Below, in pieces: positions 25,669-35,025 of a DNA stretch of 39,134 nucleotides (its first letter is position 1; each line of letters begins with the position of its first letter). The translations under genes were made by a program, and so were the position numbers. Under the pieces are notes generated by a model. It saw only the letters and a program-made list of their open reading frames with translations. It did no database searches and was not told the origin of the DNA. The stretch comes from Bacteroidales bacterium. GTDB lineage: Bacteria > Bacteroidota > Bacteroidia > Bacteroidales > Paludibacteraceae. The stretch is from contig JAATGT010000213.1 in the NCBI GenBank assembly GCA_015654525.1, positions 1 to 39,134 on the forward strand. The letters are read 5' to 3'.

Positions 25669-26502
25669 ATGTCAAGAACAAATTTCGACGAATTATTAGA
25701 AGCAGGTTGCCACTTTGGTCACTTAAAGCGTAAATGGAATCCTGCCATGGCTCCTTATATCTTTATGGAGCGTAATGACATCCACATTATCGATTTGCAC
25801 AAAACGGTAGTGAAAATTGATGAAGCTGCTGCAGCTTTGAAACAAATTGCAAAATCAGGACGTAAGATTCTTTTCGTTGCAACTAAAAAACAAGCCAAAG
25901 ATGTAGTTTCTGAAAAGGCTGCTGCTGTTGGAATGCCATATATTACTGAACGTTGGGCTGGTGGTATGTTGACTAACTTCCCTACTATCCGTAAAGCGGT
26001 TAAAAAAATGACCACTATTGATAAAATGGCTACTGATGGTACTTTTGAGAACATCTCAAAACGCGAAAAATTACAAATCACACGTCAACGCGAAAAACTG
26101 GAAAAGAATTTAGGTTCTATTGCTGATTTGACTCGTTTGCCTTCAGCGCTTTTTATTGTTGACGTAATGAAAGAACACATTGCCGTGTTGGAAGCTCAAC
26201 GTTTGGGTATTCCTGTTTTCGGTATTGTGGATACAAACTCGAATCCTAACGATATTGATTTCGTGATTCCTGCTAACGATGATGCAACAAAATCAGTAGA
26301 CGTAATTCTTACTGCTATGGTTGCTGCCATTCAAGAAGGTTTGGAAGAACGTAAAGTGGAAAAAATCGATACAGAAGCTGCTGAAGCTCCTGTTGCGAAA
26401 GATAAAAAATCGAGAATTACCAAGAGACCAAGAACTCAGAAAGAAGATGAAGACGCGTTGAATGCTAACGTGGTAAAAAAATTCATCAAAGAAGAAGAAT
26501 AA
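25669..26502 (+). CDS. rpsB: Small ribosomal subunit protein uS2
   Basis: Ribosomal protein S2, 277 residues. Motifs: LLEAGCHFGHLKRKWNPAMA, IHIIDLHKTV, ITERWAGGMLTNFPTIRKA, and FGIVDTNSNPNDIDFVIPAN, then DDATKSVDVILTAMV. A Lys/Glu-rich C-terminal extension (about 235-277) is usual for Bacteroidota. It is followed by a terminator before tsf, so S2 and EF-Ts can be expressed separately although they are neighbours. Confidence 0.97.
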   Translation: MSRTNFDELLEAGCHFGHLKRKWNPAMAPYIFMERNDIHIIDLHKTVVKIDEAAAALKQIAKSGRKILFVATKKQAKDVVSEKAAAVGMPYITERWAGGMLTNFPTIRKAVKKMTTIDKMATDGTFENISKREKLQITRQREKLEKNLGSIADLTRLPSALFIVDVMKEHIAVLEAQRLGIPVFGIVDTNSNPNDIDFVIPANDDATKSVDVILTAMVAAIQEGLEERKVEKIDTEAAEAPVAKDKKSRITKRPRTQKEDEDALNANVVKKFIKEEE

Positions 26503-26551
26503 GATTAATTGACGGTTGTCAGTTGACAATTGACAGTTAAATATTTTTAAG

Positions 26552-26596
26552 CGAGTTACCTGTTATGAATTTTTGTAGCTTGTAACTCGTTTTTTT
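26552..26596 (+). terminator. Rho-independent terminator between rpsB and tsf
   Basis: CGAGTTAC (26552-26559) pairs with GTAACTCG (26582-26589) around a 22-base loop, followed by seven T. Just before it, 26508-26540 holds several TTGACA/TTGTCA-like short repeats. Confidence 0.8.
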
Positions 26597-26656
26597 CTAT
26601 TCAGCCTATTAAAAGGTTATAGGAAAAGACAAGAAACATACATAAACTAACAATAT

Positions 26657-26696
26657 ACTGCTCTTTTTTATCTCGTTGGGGAAAATGAAGAGTAGT
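26657..26696 (+). promoter_or_regulatory. Leader hairpin upstream of tsf
   Basis: ACTGCTCTT (26657-26665) and AAGAGTAGT (26688-26696) can pair over nine positions, one a G-T pair, with a 22-base loop. It lies 17 bases before the tsf start and could influence translation. This is seen as pairing only; no role is established. Confidence 0.35.
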
Positions 26697-26712
26697 TTTA
26701 AAACTTACAATT

Positions 26713-27711
26713 ATGGCAGTAACAATGGCAGAAATTTCAAAATTGCGCACCATGACTGGTGCCGGTATGATGGATTGCAAAAACGCACTCACAGAAGCCG
26801 CTAATGATTTTGAAAAAGCAATTGAAATTATTCGTAAAAAAGGTCAGGCAACAGCTGCAAAACGTAGCGATCGTGAAGCTTCAGAAGGTTGCGTTTTAGC
26901 AGCGGCAGAAGGTGGTTTTGCTGTTGTATTGGCATTGAAGTGCGAAACAGACTTCGTAGCTAAGAATGCTGATTTTATCGCTTTGACACAATCTGTACTG
27001 GATGTGGCTATGGCTTCAAAACCAACTTCATTGGCTGAACTTGCAGCGTTGACTATCGATGGTCGCGTTATCTCAGAAGTTATTATTGATCGCTCGGGTA
27101 TTACCGGCGAAAAAATGGAACTGGACTACTATGAATTCGTACAAGGTGGTACAGCTGCAGCTTATATTCACCCGGGAAACAAGTTGGCTACTATTGTAGC
27201 GGTAGCTCAAGAAAACGCCGAATACGAAACCTTACGTGGCATGGCGATGCATATTGCAGCAATGGCGCCTGTGGCTATTGATGAATCCGGAGTGCCTCAA
27301 AAAGTAAAAGATAACGAGCTTGCAGTGGCTATCGAAAAAACCAAAACCGAACTTGTTGCAAAGGAAGTGGAAGTGGCATTAAAAAAAGCGGGTATCAATC
27401 CTGCTCACGTTGATAGCGAAAACCACATTGAATCAAATATGGCTAAGGGCTGGATTACTGCAGAGGAAGCTGTAAAAGCACGTGAAATTAAAACAACAGT
27501 TACTGCTGAGAAATCTGCAACTTTACCCGAACAGAAAGTAAACAGTATTGCAGCCGGACGTATGGCTAAATTCTACAAAGAATATACCCTTTTAGAACAA
27601 AAGTACGAAGGTGGCGGTGAAGAAGCTGGAAAAATGACAGTAAAAGAACTGCTTGTAAAAAAACAGTTAACTTGCGTTGCTTTCAAACGTGTAACCTTGA
27701 ACCAGGAATAA
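26713..27711 (+). CDS. tsf: Elongation factor Ts
   Basis: The guanine-nucleotide exchange factor for EF-Tu. The 332-residue chain begins ITMAEISKLR-like (VTMAEISKLRTMTGAGMMDC) with the UBA-type N-domain, then the two hallmark TDFVA-type motifs: LKCETDFVAKNADF and the dimerisation region (YIHPGNKLATIVAV, MAMHIAAMAPVAID). Length over 300 with an inserted segment around 200-290 is typical of Bacteroidota EF-Ts. The terminator at 27749-27780 closes the unit. Confidence 0.96.
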   Translation: MAVTMAEISKLRTMTGAGMMDCKNALTEAANDFEKAIEIIRKKGQATAAKRSDREASEGCVLAAAEGGFAVVLALKCETDFVAKNADFIALTQSVLDVAMASKPTSLAELAALTIDGRVISEVIIDRSGITGEKMELDYYEFVQGGTAAAYIHPGNKLATIVAVAQENAEYETLRGMAMHIAAMAPVAIDESGVPQKVKDNELAVAIEKTKTELVAKEVEVALKKAGINPAHVDSENHIESNMAKGWITAEEAVKAREIKTTVTAEKSATLPEQKVNSIAAGRMAKFYKEYTLLEQKYEGGGEEAGKMTVKELLVKKQLTCVAFKRVTLNQE

Positions 27712-27748
27712 TTTTAATTGGCAGGCCTAAGGTCCAATAATTATATTT

Positions 27749-27780
27749 AAAAAGCTCCCGAAGATTTCGGGAGCTTTTTT
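27749..27780 (+). terminator. Rho-independent terminator after tsf
   Basis: A perfect stem of about 14 bp (AAAAAGCTCCCGAA / TTCGGGAGCTTTTT) with a 3-base loop and a T-run. It separates tsf from gltX. Confidence 0.95.
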
Positions 27781-27828
27781 ATTTGAATAATGAAGCACTT
27801 AAAGCCTTAGAATGTACGCAAATTTTGC

Positions 27829-27836
27829 TATTTTTG
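27829..27836 (+). promoter_or_regulatory. Candidate -7 box of gltX and the polysaccharide operon (TATTTTTG)
   Basis: TATTTTTG fits the -7 consensus, 64 bases upstream of gltX and just after the tsf terminator. The -33 position reads CTTA, a poor match. If correct it is the only promoter seen ahead of the eight genes up to 37036. Confidence 0.5.
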
Positions 27837-27900
27837 CATTTCGTTTTCAACTACAGCTTTTCGGGGACGAAAAGAACGATTTCAACTAAAAAACATTCTC

Positions 27901-29421
27901 ATGAGAAAAGTAAGAGTGCGCTTTGCACCCAGCCCTACCGGAGCATTACATATTGGCGGAGTTCGTACCGCTTTGTACAATTATCTTTTTGCAAAAAAAC
28001 ACGGTGGAGACATGCTGCTCCGCATCGAAGATACCGATTCGGCTCGTTTTGTGCCCGGAGCGGAAGATTATATTGTGGAGTCACTCAAATGGCTTGGCAT
28101 TGGTATAGACGAAGGTATTGGCGTGAGCACCGATGGACCACATGCACCTTACAGACAAAGTGAGCGTAAGGCCATTTACCGGAAGTATGTAGATCAGTTG
28201 CTTCAGGCCGGTTTGGCTTATGTGGCTTTTGATACGCCTGCCGAACTGGATGCTAAACGGGCTGAGATAGCCAACTTTCAGTACGATGCCAAAACGCGCG
28301 ATTTGATGACCAACTCGCTAACCTTGCCTGCCGATGAAGTGCAGGCACGCATGGATAAGGGCGAACAATATGTGGTTCGGATAAAAATAGAACCCAACGA
28401 AGAAATTAAAGTGCAGGATTTGATTCGCGGCGAAGTGATTATCAACTCGTCGGTACTGGATGATAAAGTGTTGTTTAAATCGGCTGACCAACTACCTACT
28501 TACCATATGGCCAATGTGGTGGACGATTATCTGATGGAGATTTCGCACGTTATCCGTGGCGAAGAATGGTTGCCATCGGCTCCGTTACACGTATTGTTGT
28601 ATCGTTACTTGGGTTGGACGGACGTTATGCCACAGTTTGCGCACCTGCCGCTATTACTAAAACCTGATGGAAATGGAAAACTGAGCAAACGCGACGGTGA
28701 CCGACTTGGATTTCCTGTTTTTCCGCTCAACTGGACCGATCCGAAAACGGGGGAGAGCTCTTCGGGTTATCGCGAAGCTGGTTACTTCCCCGAGGCAGTG
28801 GTCAACTTCTTGGCACTGTTGGGCTGGAATCCGGGAACAGAGCAGGAACTATTTTCCATGCAGGAACTTATTGAGCAATTCTCGCTCGACCGCGTGAGCA
28901 AGAGTGGTGCCAAGTTTGATTACGAAAAGGGAAAATGGTTTAACCATAAATATTTGCAATTAAAACCGGTTGAAGAGATTGCCGGACATTTTCAAAAGAT
29001 ATTGACAGCCAAAGGAATTGTAGCAGAACCCGAAAAAGTGATTAAAATAGTGTCGTTGGTTAAAGAGCGCGCTCATTTTGTACACGAAATCTGGGATCAG
29101 TCGGGCTTTTTCTTTCTGGCTCCAACCGAATATGATGCTAAAACAGTGCAAAAACGCTGGAAGGCTGAAACGCCTGCGTTGATGACAGAACTGATTGATG
29201 TGCTCGAAGGCATTGATGATTTTTCAGTCGAAAATTCTGAAAAAATTGTCATTGGCTGGATTACTGACAAAGGATATAATATGGGTGGTGTGATGAACGC
29301 CTTTCGTCTGGCAGTGGTCGGCGAAGGAAAAGGTCCGCACATGTTTGATATTACCAACGTCATTGGTAAGACCGAAACGATTTCCCGTTTGAAAAAAGCG
29401 ATTGAAACTATCAGTAAATAA
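27901..29421 (+). CDS. gltX: Glutamyl-tRNA synthetase
   Basis: It charges tRNA-Glu in the cytoplasm. The 506-residue class I synthetase has [20 protein letters not shown] (the HIGH motif as HIGG, 17-20), [13 protein letters not shown], the KMSKS loop as KLSKRDGDR (about residue 260), and [20 protein letters not shown] at the start of the anticodon-binding part. All parts are present and the length is normal. Only three bases separate its stop from the next gene, a glycosyltransferase, so this essential gene appears to lead a polysaccharide operon. Confidence 0.97.
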   Translation: MRKVRVRFAPSPTGALHIGGVRTALYNYLFAKKHGGDMLLRIEDTDSARFVPGAEDYIVESLKWLGIGIDEGIGVSTDGPHAPYRQSERKAIYRKYVDQLLQAGLAYVAFDTPAELDAKRAEIANFQYDAKTRDLMTNSLTLPADEVQARMDKGEQYVVRIKIEPNEEIKVQDLIRGEVIINSSVLDDKVLFKSADQLPTYHMANVVDDYLMEISHVIRGEEWLPSAPLHVLLYRYLGWTDVMPQFAHLPLLLKPDGNGKLSKRDGDRLGFPVFPLNWTDPKTGESSSGYREAGYFPEAVVNFLALLGWNPGTEQELFSMQELIEQFSLDRVSKSGAKFDYEKGKWFNHKYLQLKPVEEIAGHFQKILTAKGIVAEPEKVIKIVSLVKERAHFVHEIWDQSGFFFLAPTEYDAKTVQKRWKAETPALMTELIDVLEGIDDFSVENSEKIVIGWITDKGYNMGGVMNAFRLAVVGEGKGPHMFDITNVIGKTETISRLKKAIETISK

Positions 29422-29424
29422 CAG

Positions 29425-30732
29425 ATGCCGAAAAAAGTCCTGATAATAACATATTATTGGTTTCCCAGTGGGGGAGCCGGCGTGCAACGTTGGTTGAAGT
29501 TTACTAAATATCTGCGCGATTTTGGGTGGGAACCGATCATTTATACACCCGAAAATCCGGAATTTCCATCAATCGATCCATCGTTTGAAAAGGATTTACC
29601 TGAGGGACTGACTGTGTTGAAAACACCCATTTGGGAACCGTATAACGTTTACCGTACGCTGACACGCAAGAAGAAAAGTGAACCGATCAATGCTGCTTTT
29701 ATTTCTGAAAATAAGAAACAGGGATGGAAAGAAAAGCTTTCTATCTGGATTCGGGGTAATTTTTTGATTCCTGATCCTCGTCGGTTCTGGATTGCTCCTT
29801 CGGTGCGTTATCTGACCGACTACTTGTCGGAAAATCCTGTTGATGCGGTGATAACTACCGGTCCGCCGCATTCTATGCACTTAATAGGCCTGGGACTGAA
29901 GAAAAATCTGCCGGACTTACCCTGGCTGGCCGATTTTCGTGATCCCTGGACTAACATTGACTTTTATAAAGAATTAAATCTGACAGGTCTGGCCGATAAA
30001 ATACATCATCGTCTGGAAAAGCAGGTTATTCGTACAGCCGATGCCATGGTAACAGTATCGGACGGTTGGAAAAACGACTTTTTACCGATGAACCCCAAGC
30101 GGATTCAGGTAATTACAAATGGTTACGACGAATCGGATGTACAGCAGGTGGAAGTACCGCTGGATGAAAAATTTTCTATTTCGCATATCGGGACACTCAA
30201 TGCAGCCCGCAATCCGCAAACGGTATGGAAAGTGTTGAGTCGGATTTGTGCTGAAAATGCAGAATTCAAGCAGGACTTACAAATTCAGTTGGTGGGTAAA
30301 GTTGACTTTTCGGTACTGGAATCAATACGCGTATGCGGATTGCAGGACAGCTTGACTAAAATAGATTATTTATCGCACAGCGAAGCCATTGCCAAGCAGC
30401 AATCTTCGCAGTTGCTGTTGTTGTTGATAAACCAATCGCCCAATGCTAATGGAATTCTGACCGGAAAATTCTACGAATACCTTGCATCTAAGCGTCCTAT
30501 ACTGGCTGTTGGCCCAACGGATGGTGATGCAGCTAAAGTACTTCGTGATACGGGAGCAGGAGCTATGGCGGGTTTCTCTGACGAGGGATCTACCTATCAG
30601 GTTGTGCTGGAATACTACGCGAAATATAAACAACAGACATTGACAATCCAAACCGAATCGGTAGTCCGTTTCTCGCGTCGTTCGCTCACCGGTGAGTTAG
30701 CCACTTTATTAAACTCTTTATGCGAAAAGTAG
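29425..30732 (+). CDS. Glycosyltransferase, GT4-like (GT-B fold)
   Basis: A 435-residue cytoplasmic or membrane-associated glycosyltransferase. The N-terminal Rossmann half has the glycine-rich start (YWFPSGGAGVQRWLKF) and the acceptor region VITTGPPHSMHLIGL. The middle has WLADFRDPWTNI. The C-terminal half has FSISHIGTLNAARNP and the nucleotide-sugar motif GKFYEYLASKRPILAVGP, in which the Glu binds the donor ribose. Donor and acceptor are unknown. Its last 13 bases overlap wecB, so it belongs to the same operon, and a role in the same polysaccharide is likely. Confidence 0.88.
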   Translation: MPKKVLIITYYWFPSGGAGVQRWLKFTKYLRDFGWEPIIYTPENPEFPSIDPSFEKDLPEGLTVLKTPIWEPYNVYRTLTRKKKSEPINAAFISENKKQGWKEKLSIWIRGNFLIPDPRRFWIAPSVRYLTDYLSENPVDAVITTGPPHSMHLIGLGLKKNLPDLPWLADFRDPWTNIDFYKELNLTGLADKIHHRLEKQVIRTADAMVTVSDGWKNDFLPMNPKRIQVITNGYDESDVQQVEVPLDEKFSISHIGTLNAARNPQTVWKVLSRICAENAEFKQDLQIQLVGKVDFSVLESIRVCGLQDSLTKIDYLSHSEAIAKQQSSQLLLLLINQSPNANGILTGKFYEYLASKRPILAVGPTDGDAAKVLRDTGAGAMAGFSDEGSTYQVVLEYYAKYKQQTLTIQTESVVRFSRRSLTGELATLLNSLCEK

Positions 30733-31790
30733 TAAGTATTGTAGGTGCCCGTCCGCAGTTTATCAAAGCCGCTACACTAAGCCGTCAGTTCAGATTGCTT
30801 GGCGTGCAGGAGTCCATTATCCATACAGGGCAGCACTTTGAAGCCAATATGTCGGATATTTTCTTTCGGGAGATGGAAATACCCAAACCGGCTTATCAAC
30901 TGGATATTCATACGCTGTCGCATGGAGCTATGACGGGCAGAATGCTCGAAGGTATTGAAAAAGCACTGCAAGTAGAAAAGCCCGATGGCGTGGTGCTCTA
31001 TGGTGACACAAATTCCACGCTTGCCGGTGCGTTGGCAGCTTCTAAACTTCGTATTCCGATTGTTCATGTAGAAGCCGGTCTGCGATCTTTCGACATGACT
31101 ATGCCCGAAGAAGTAAACAGAGTGCTTACCGACCGCGTTTCCAGCATTCTTTTTTGTCCTACGGAAACAGCCGTGAATAATCTCAAAAGAGAAGGATTTG
31201 ATCATCTGCCGGCAAGAGTTGTCAACAGTGGCGATGTGATGTATGATGGAGCTTTGTATTACGAGGACAAAGCTCAGCTGAAGTCGGATATCCTGAGACG
31301 CGTTGGCACCAAAAAGTTTGTACTGGCTACTATACACAGGGAAGAAAATGCGGATTCGCCGGAAAAACTGCGCAGCATCATTGCCGGACTAAATGAAATT
31401 CACAAACAGGTACCGGTTGTTGTTCCACTTCATCCGCGCACCCGAAACATACTGGCACAGCAATACATACTTCCTAATTTTATTATCATCGATCCTGTGG
31501 GTTATTTTGATATGATTATGTTGCTGAAAAATGCAGAGTTGGTAATAACCGATAGCGGTGGCGTTCAGAAAGAAGCTTTTTTCTTCGGAAAACAATGTAT
31601 CACTTTACGCGAGCAAACCGAGTGGATAGAGCTGGTAGAAAAAGGATTTAATGTTTTGGTCGGAAGTGATTCCCGTCGCTTAATTTCCGCTTTTAATTCT
31701 TTCCGCACGCAAGAATCCGATTTCTCGGCTAATTTATATGGTAATGGTCATGCTGCAAAAACAATAGCAGAAATAATACAAAAATTTTAA
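30720..31790 (+). CDS. wecB: UDP-N-acetylglucosamine 2-epimerase (non-hydrolysing)
   Basis: It converts UDP-GlcNAc to UDP-ManNAc, a precursor for surface polysaccharides. The 356-residue chain carries VGARPQFIKAA at the start, HTGQHFEANMSD, VLYGDTNSTLAGALAA, HVEAGLRSFDMTMPEEVNR, ATIHREENAD and the C-terminal DSGGVQKEAFFFGKQCITLR with TEWIEL. These hold the catalytic His, Asp and Glu residues of the family. It overlaps the preceding GT gene by 13 bases and the flippase gene starts seven bases after it. No UDP-ManNAc dehydrogenase (wecC) is in the window, so ManNAc itself may be used or wecC lies elsewhere. Confidence 0.95.
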   Translation: MRKVVSIVGARPQFIKAATLSRQFRLLGVQESIIHTGQHFEANMSDIFFREMEIPKPAYQLDIHTLSHGAMTGRMLEGIEKALQVEKPDGVVLYGDTNSTLAGALAASKLRIPIVHVEAGLRSFDMTMPEEVNRVLTDRVSSILFCPTETAVNNLKREGFDHLPARVVNSGDVMYDGALYYEDKAQLKSDILRRVGTKKFVLATIHREENADSPEKLRSIIAGLNEIHKQVPVVVPLHPRTRNILAQQYILPNFIIIDPVGYFDMIMLLKNAELVITDSGGVQKEAFFFGKQCITLREQTEWIELVEKGFNVLVGSDSRRLISAFNSFRTQESDFSANLYGNGHAAKTIAEIIQKF

Positions 31791-31797
31791 TCAGGGC

Positions 31798-33222
31798 ATG
31801 GAAATAGGAAGAAAAGATGTGGTTTGGAACTTTGTAGCAACCTTTATGCGGGTGGCATCGGGGGTTATTGTATTGCCACTGGTGCTTCACATGTTGCCTA
31901 CTCAAGAAGTGGCACTTTGGAATGTATTTCTTGCGATTGGAAGTTTTGCGGCATTACTTGACTTTGGATTTTCAAACTCATTCGCACGTAATATTACCTA
32001 TATATTTAGTGGTGTAAAAGTCTTAAAAACAACAGGATATGTTTTGGTTGATGAAAAAGACAAAACCATTGACTACGCTCTCTTGAAAAGTGTTATTTCT
32101 GCAATGCGTAGGTATTATGGAATTTTGGCACTGGTGTTTTTATTGCTGTTTGTTGCTGTGAGTCCTTTTTATTTAACCGCTGTATTACGGAAGTACACAG
32201 TGAATACCACTGAAGTCTGGACGGCTTGGTTTGTATATGGTGCTTTGGTTGCTTACCAGTTATATACATATTATTATAGTTCGATTCTTACCGGTAGAGG
32301 TTTGGTGAAACGATCTTTGCAAATAACCATTATCGGACAAGCTTCGCGAATTTTAATCTCGGTAATTTGTTTGTTACTGGGCTTTGGTTTGATATCGCTT
32401 GTTATAGGTCAACTCACAAGCGATGTTGTAAACCGGACATTATGCTATTTTGCTTTTTACGACAAAGGGATGAGAACTGCTTTAAAAGTAAAAACAGAGA
32501 TTCCGGTGAAAGAGGTAATGAGTATTATGTCTCCGAATGCAATTAAAATTGGCATTACAACTATTGGGGGCTTTTTTATTAATAAAGCAGTTGTACTAAT
32601 TGCTGCATTATGCCTGTTACCTGCAGAAATAGCATCGTTTGGAACTACAAAACAGATGATCGATTTGATTATTTCGCTTGGATTCCTTTGGTTTAGTACG
32701 TATTACCCAAAAATAACTCTGCATCGGGTGAATAACAATATTGTTCAGATTAAACGAATGTATCTGAAAGGCAAACTCAGCTTAGTTTTAGTGTTTATTG
32801 TCTGTGGGTTGGGACTTATATTTGTAGGACCCTATTTGCTGACAATGATACGTAGTAAGACTCATTTATTACCGGCTGTGATGACATTTGTTTTTTTGAT
32901 AATTTCATTTTTAGAGACAAATCATGGATTGGCAGCACAGATGTTGCTTACTAAAAACGAAGTGCCTTTTGCCAGTGCATCGATTCTTTCCGGTGCCGCG
33001 ACAGTTGTTTTGTTGTTTATAAGCCTCAAATTTACGTCTATTGGTCTTTGGGAGATGATTTTAGCTCCGGGCATTGCGCAGGCTGCATATCAAAACTGGA
33101 AGTGGCCCTCGCTTGTCAGGCGGGAATTAGAGATCAAATGGAAAGATTATTGGGCAGCTTTGCAGACAACTTTCAATGGAATATGGTTTCCTATTGATAA
33201 AGACACAAAAAGACAATTTTAA
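31798..33222 (+). CDS. Polysaccharide flippase (Wzx/MATE-like)
   Basis: A 474-residue inner-membrane protein with about 12-14 hydrophobic segments, beginning DVVWNFVATFMRVASGVIVL as in O-antigen flippases. It would move the lipid-linked oligosaccharide across the inner membrane. A charged loop around residues 72-100 (YVLVDEKDKTIDYALLKSV) is notable. It lies between wecB and the glycosyltransferases, the usual place for wzx. No polymerase (wzy) is visible in the cluster, which may continue in another locus. The symbol is not assigned because substrate and exact subfamily cannot be seen. Confidence 0.85.
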   Translation: MEIGRKDVVWNFVATFMRVASGVIVLPLVLHMLPTQEVALWNVFLAIGSFAALLDFGFSNSFARNITYIFSGVKVLKTTGYVLVDEKDKTIDYALLKSVISAMRRYYGILALVFLLLFVAVSPFYLTAVLRKYTVNTTEVWTAWFVYGALVAYQLYTYYYSSILTGRGLVKRSLQITIIGQASRILISVICLLLGFGLISLVIGQLTSDVVNRTLCYFAFYDKGMRTALKVKTEIPVKEVMSIMSPNAIKIGITTIGGFFINKAVVLIAALCLLPAEIASFGTTKQMIDLIISLGFLWFSTYYPKITLHRVNNNIVQIKRMYLKGKLSLVLVFIVCGLGLIFVGPYLLTMIRSKTHLLPAVMTFVFLIISFLETNHGLAAQMLLTKNEVPFASASILSGAATVVLLFISLKFTSIGLWEMILAPGIAQAAYQNWKWPSLVRRELEIKWKDYWAALQTTFNGIWFPIDKDTKRQF

Positions 33223-33249
33223 AAAAATAAAAATATTAATCCAAATAGA

Positions 33250-34104
33250 ATGTTTAGTATAGTAGGGATTGTTTCTTCTTATTACCCGGACCTTGATGAT
33301 TTTCTGAAAAATATAAATTCTTATCTTCCCTGGATCGATAAGTTGATTATTTGGGAAAATACGCCCAGAAAAGATAGTAATATTCATATTATTGTTGAGC
33401 AATTGAATAGTGACAAGGTTGAAGTGCGGACCAGTGGTAAAAACGAATATCTGGCAGGGCCACTGAATGAATGTATTTCGTCGGTTAAAGATCAGGGCTT
33501 TTCGCATGTGCTGACAATGGATCAGGATAGTTCGTTTGCTCCGGGCCATTTTGAACATTACAGAGCATTAGTTGAAAATTATCCTTCTAAAAATGTAGCA
33601 GCTTTTGGCCCTAATAGTCAGTATAGAACTCAGCAGAATGTAGAAATAGGAGAAGTTGAAAATATTTTTTTATCAGGAGCTATTTACCCGATGGAAAATT
33701 TGATTAGATTGAATGGATTTGATGAAGAACTTGCTATTGATTGTATAGATACGGATTATTGTTACCGGGCATCGGAAAATAATTATAAAATTATGCTGAT
33801 GTATGGAGTTTTATTGAATCACCAGATCGGGTATAGATACAAACATTGGTCGGGATTAATTATTGCACCTTATTCGGCCCAACGAACTTATTATTTCCTT
33901 CGTAATACGTTTTGGATGTGGAGAAAATATCCAAAATATTTTGACAGACCTTATAAAATGTCATTTATAAGATATAAGTTGGTATACAGATCATTGAAGA
34001 TTTTTCTTGAAAAAGATTCAATCCGTAAATTACGTGCGATTTCATGTGCACTTTGGCATTTTAAAACAAAAAGATTGGGGCGCTTTGATAAATTTTCTAA
34101 ATAA
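33250..34104 (+). CDS. GT2-family glycosyltransferase (rhamnosyltransferase-like), copy 1
   Basis: A 284-residue GT-A enzyme. It reads VGIVSSYYPDLDDFLKNI at the start, LIIWENTP, then LTMDQDSSFAPGHF, where DQDS is the metal/UDP-binding DxD-like site, IFLSGAIYP, and DEELAIDCIDTDYCYR near the acceptor site. These features fit the rhamnosyltransferase group of GT2 proteins. The next gene is a clear paralogue in tandem, 30 bases away. The DNA from here to about 36 kb looks more AT-rich than gltX-wecB, which suggests recent acquisition, as is common for antigen loci. Confidence 0.87.
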   Translation: MFSIVGIVSSYYPDLDDFLKNINSYLPWIDKLIIWENTPRKDSNIHIIVEQLNSDKVEVRTSGKNEYLAGPLNECISSVKDQGFSHVLTMDQDSSFAPGHFEHYRALVENYPSKNVAAFGPNSQYRTQQNVEIGEVENIFLSGAIYPMENLIRLNGFDEELAIDCIDTDYCYRASENNYKIMLMYGVLLNHQIGYRYKHWSGLIIAPYSAQRTYYFLRNTFWMWRKYPKYFDRPYKMSFIRYKLVYRSLKIFLEKDSIRKLRAISCALWHFKTKRLGRFDKFSK

Positions 34105-34134
34105 AGAGGCTTTTCAATCAAACTCTGGGCATGT

Positions 34135-34983
34135 ATGAAAAAAATTGTGGGTGTTGTAACTTTGTATTATCCGAATGTTGCTGAAATAGTCAGAAACATT
34201 CAGACTTATCTACCGCAGTTAGATAAGCTGATAATATGGGAGAATACACCGGAATCAGAAAGCAAAATTGATAAGATATTTCAATTGATACACTCTGAAA
34301 AAGTTGAAATACGTGGAACCGGGGAGAACGAAGGATTGGCTAAGCCGTTTAATGATGTTGTTCGTTTGGCTCAAAACGAAAATTATGATTTCCTTTTGAC
34401 AATGGATCAGGATAGTTCTTTTCAAGCCGGGAAATTTGAAAAATACCAGAAACTCATAGAAAATAATACGGATGATACAGTGGCGGTTTATGCTCCGAAC
34501 CGGGGGAATATTTTAGATTTAACAAAAAGTTTCGTTGAAATGCGCACTGCCATTTCTTCGGGTGCGGTTTATCCTGTAAGATTATTTGAAAAGGTCGGAC
34601 TTTTTAATGAAGACTTTTTTGTTTATATGGTCGATATTGAATTTTGCCTTCGGGTAAAAAAGCATAATATGAAAACAGTTTGTGTTACGCCTATAACAAT
34701 GTTACATCAGGAAGGATATGCTGAAAAATCAAGACTTGGTTTGTCGGTAAACAATTATTCGGCACAGAGTACGTATTATATAATCAGAAATACAATCTTA
34801 ACCTGGAAGCTGTATCCCGAATTTGCAGATTTGACAAGTAAAGTGAGTTTCTATCGATATAAGGTTATTTACAGATTGTTGAAAATCGTTTTTGAAACGC
34901 AAGGTTTCAGAAAATGCAAAGCCATTCTTTTAGGTCTTTATCATGGCTTTCGATCAAGAGTTGGGAGATATGATATAATCTGA
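34135..34983 (+). CDS. GT2-family glycosyltransferase, copy 2 (paralogue of the preceding gene)
   Basis: A 282-residue paralogue of the gene before it. It shares LPQLDKLIIWENTPESES against LPWIDKLIIWENTPRKDS, LTMDQDSSFQAGKFEKY against LTMDQDSSFAPGHFEHY, the SSGAVYP/LSGAIYP segment, and the C-terminal VSFYRYKVIYRLLKI against MSFIRYKLVYRSLKI. Divergence is large in the acceptor part, so they probably add sugars to different acceptors. It ends in TGA. The next gene starts 42 bases later. Confidence 0.87.
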   Translation: MKKIVGVVTLYYPNVAEIVRNIQTYLPQLDKLIIWENTPESESKIDKIFQLIHSEKVEIRGTGENEGLAKPFNDVVRLAQNENYDFLLTMDQDSSFQAGKFEKYQKLIENNTDDTVAVYAPNRGNILDLTKSFVEMRTAISSGAVYPVRLFEKVGLFNEDFFVYMVDIEFCLRVKKHNMKTVCVTPITMLHQEGYAEKSRLGLSVNNYSAQSTYYIIRNTILTWKLYPEFADLTSKVSFYRYKVIYRLLKIVFETQGFRKCKAILLGLYHGFRSRVGRYDII

Positions 34984-35025
34984 CTTTATATCAGATTTAA
35001 AATGTAGTTTAAATCATATAGTTGA

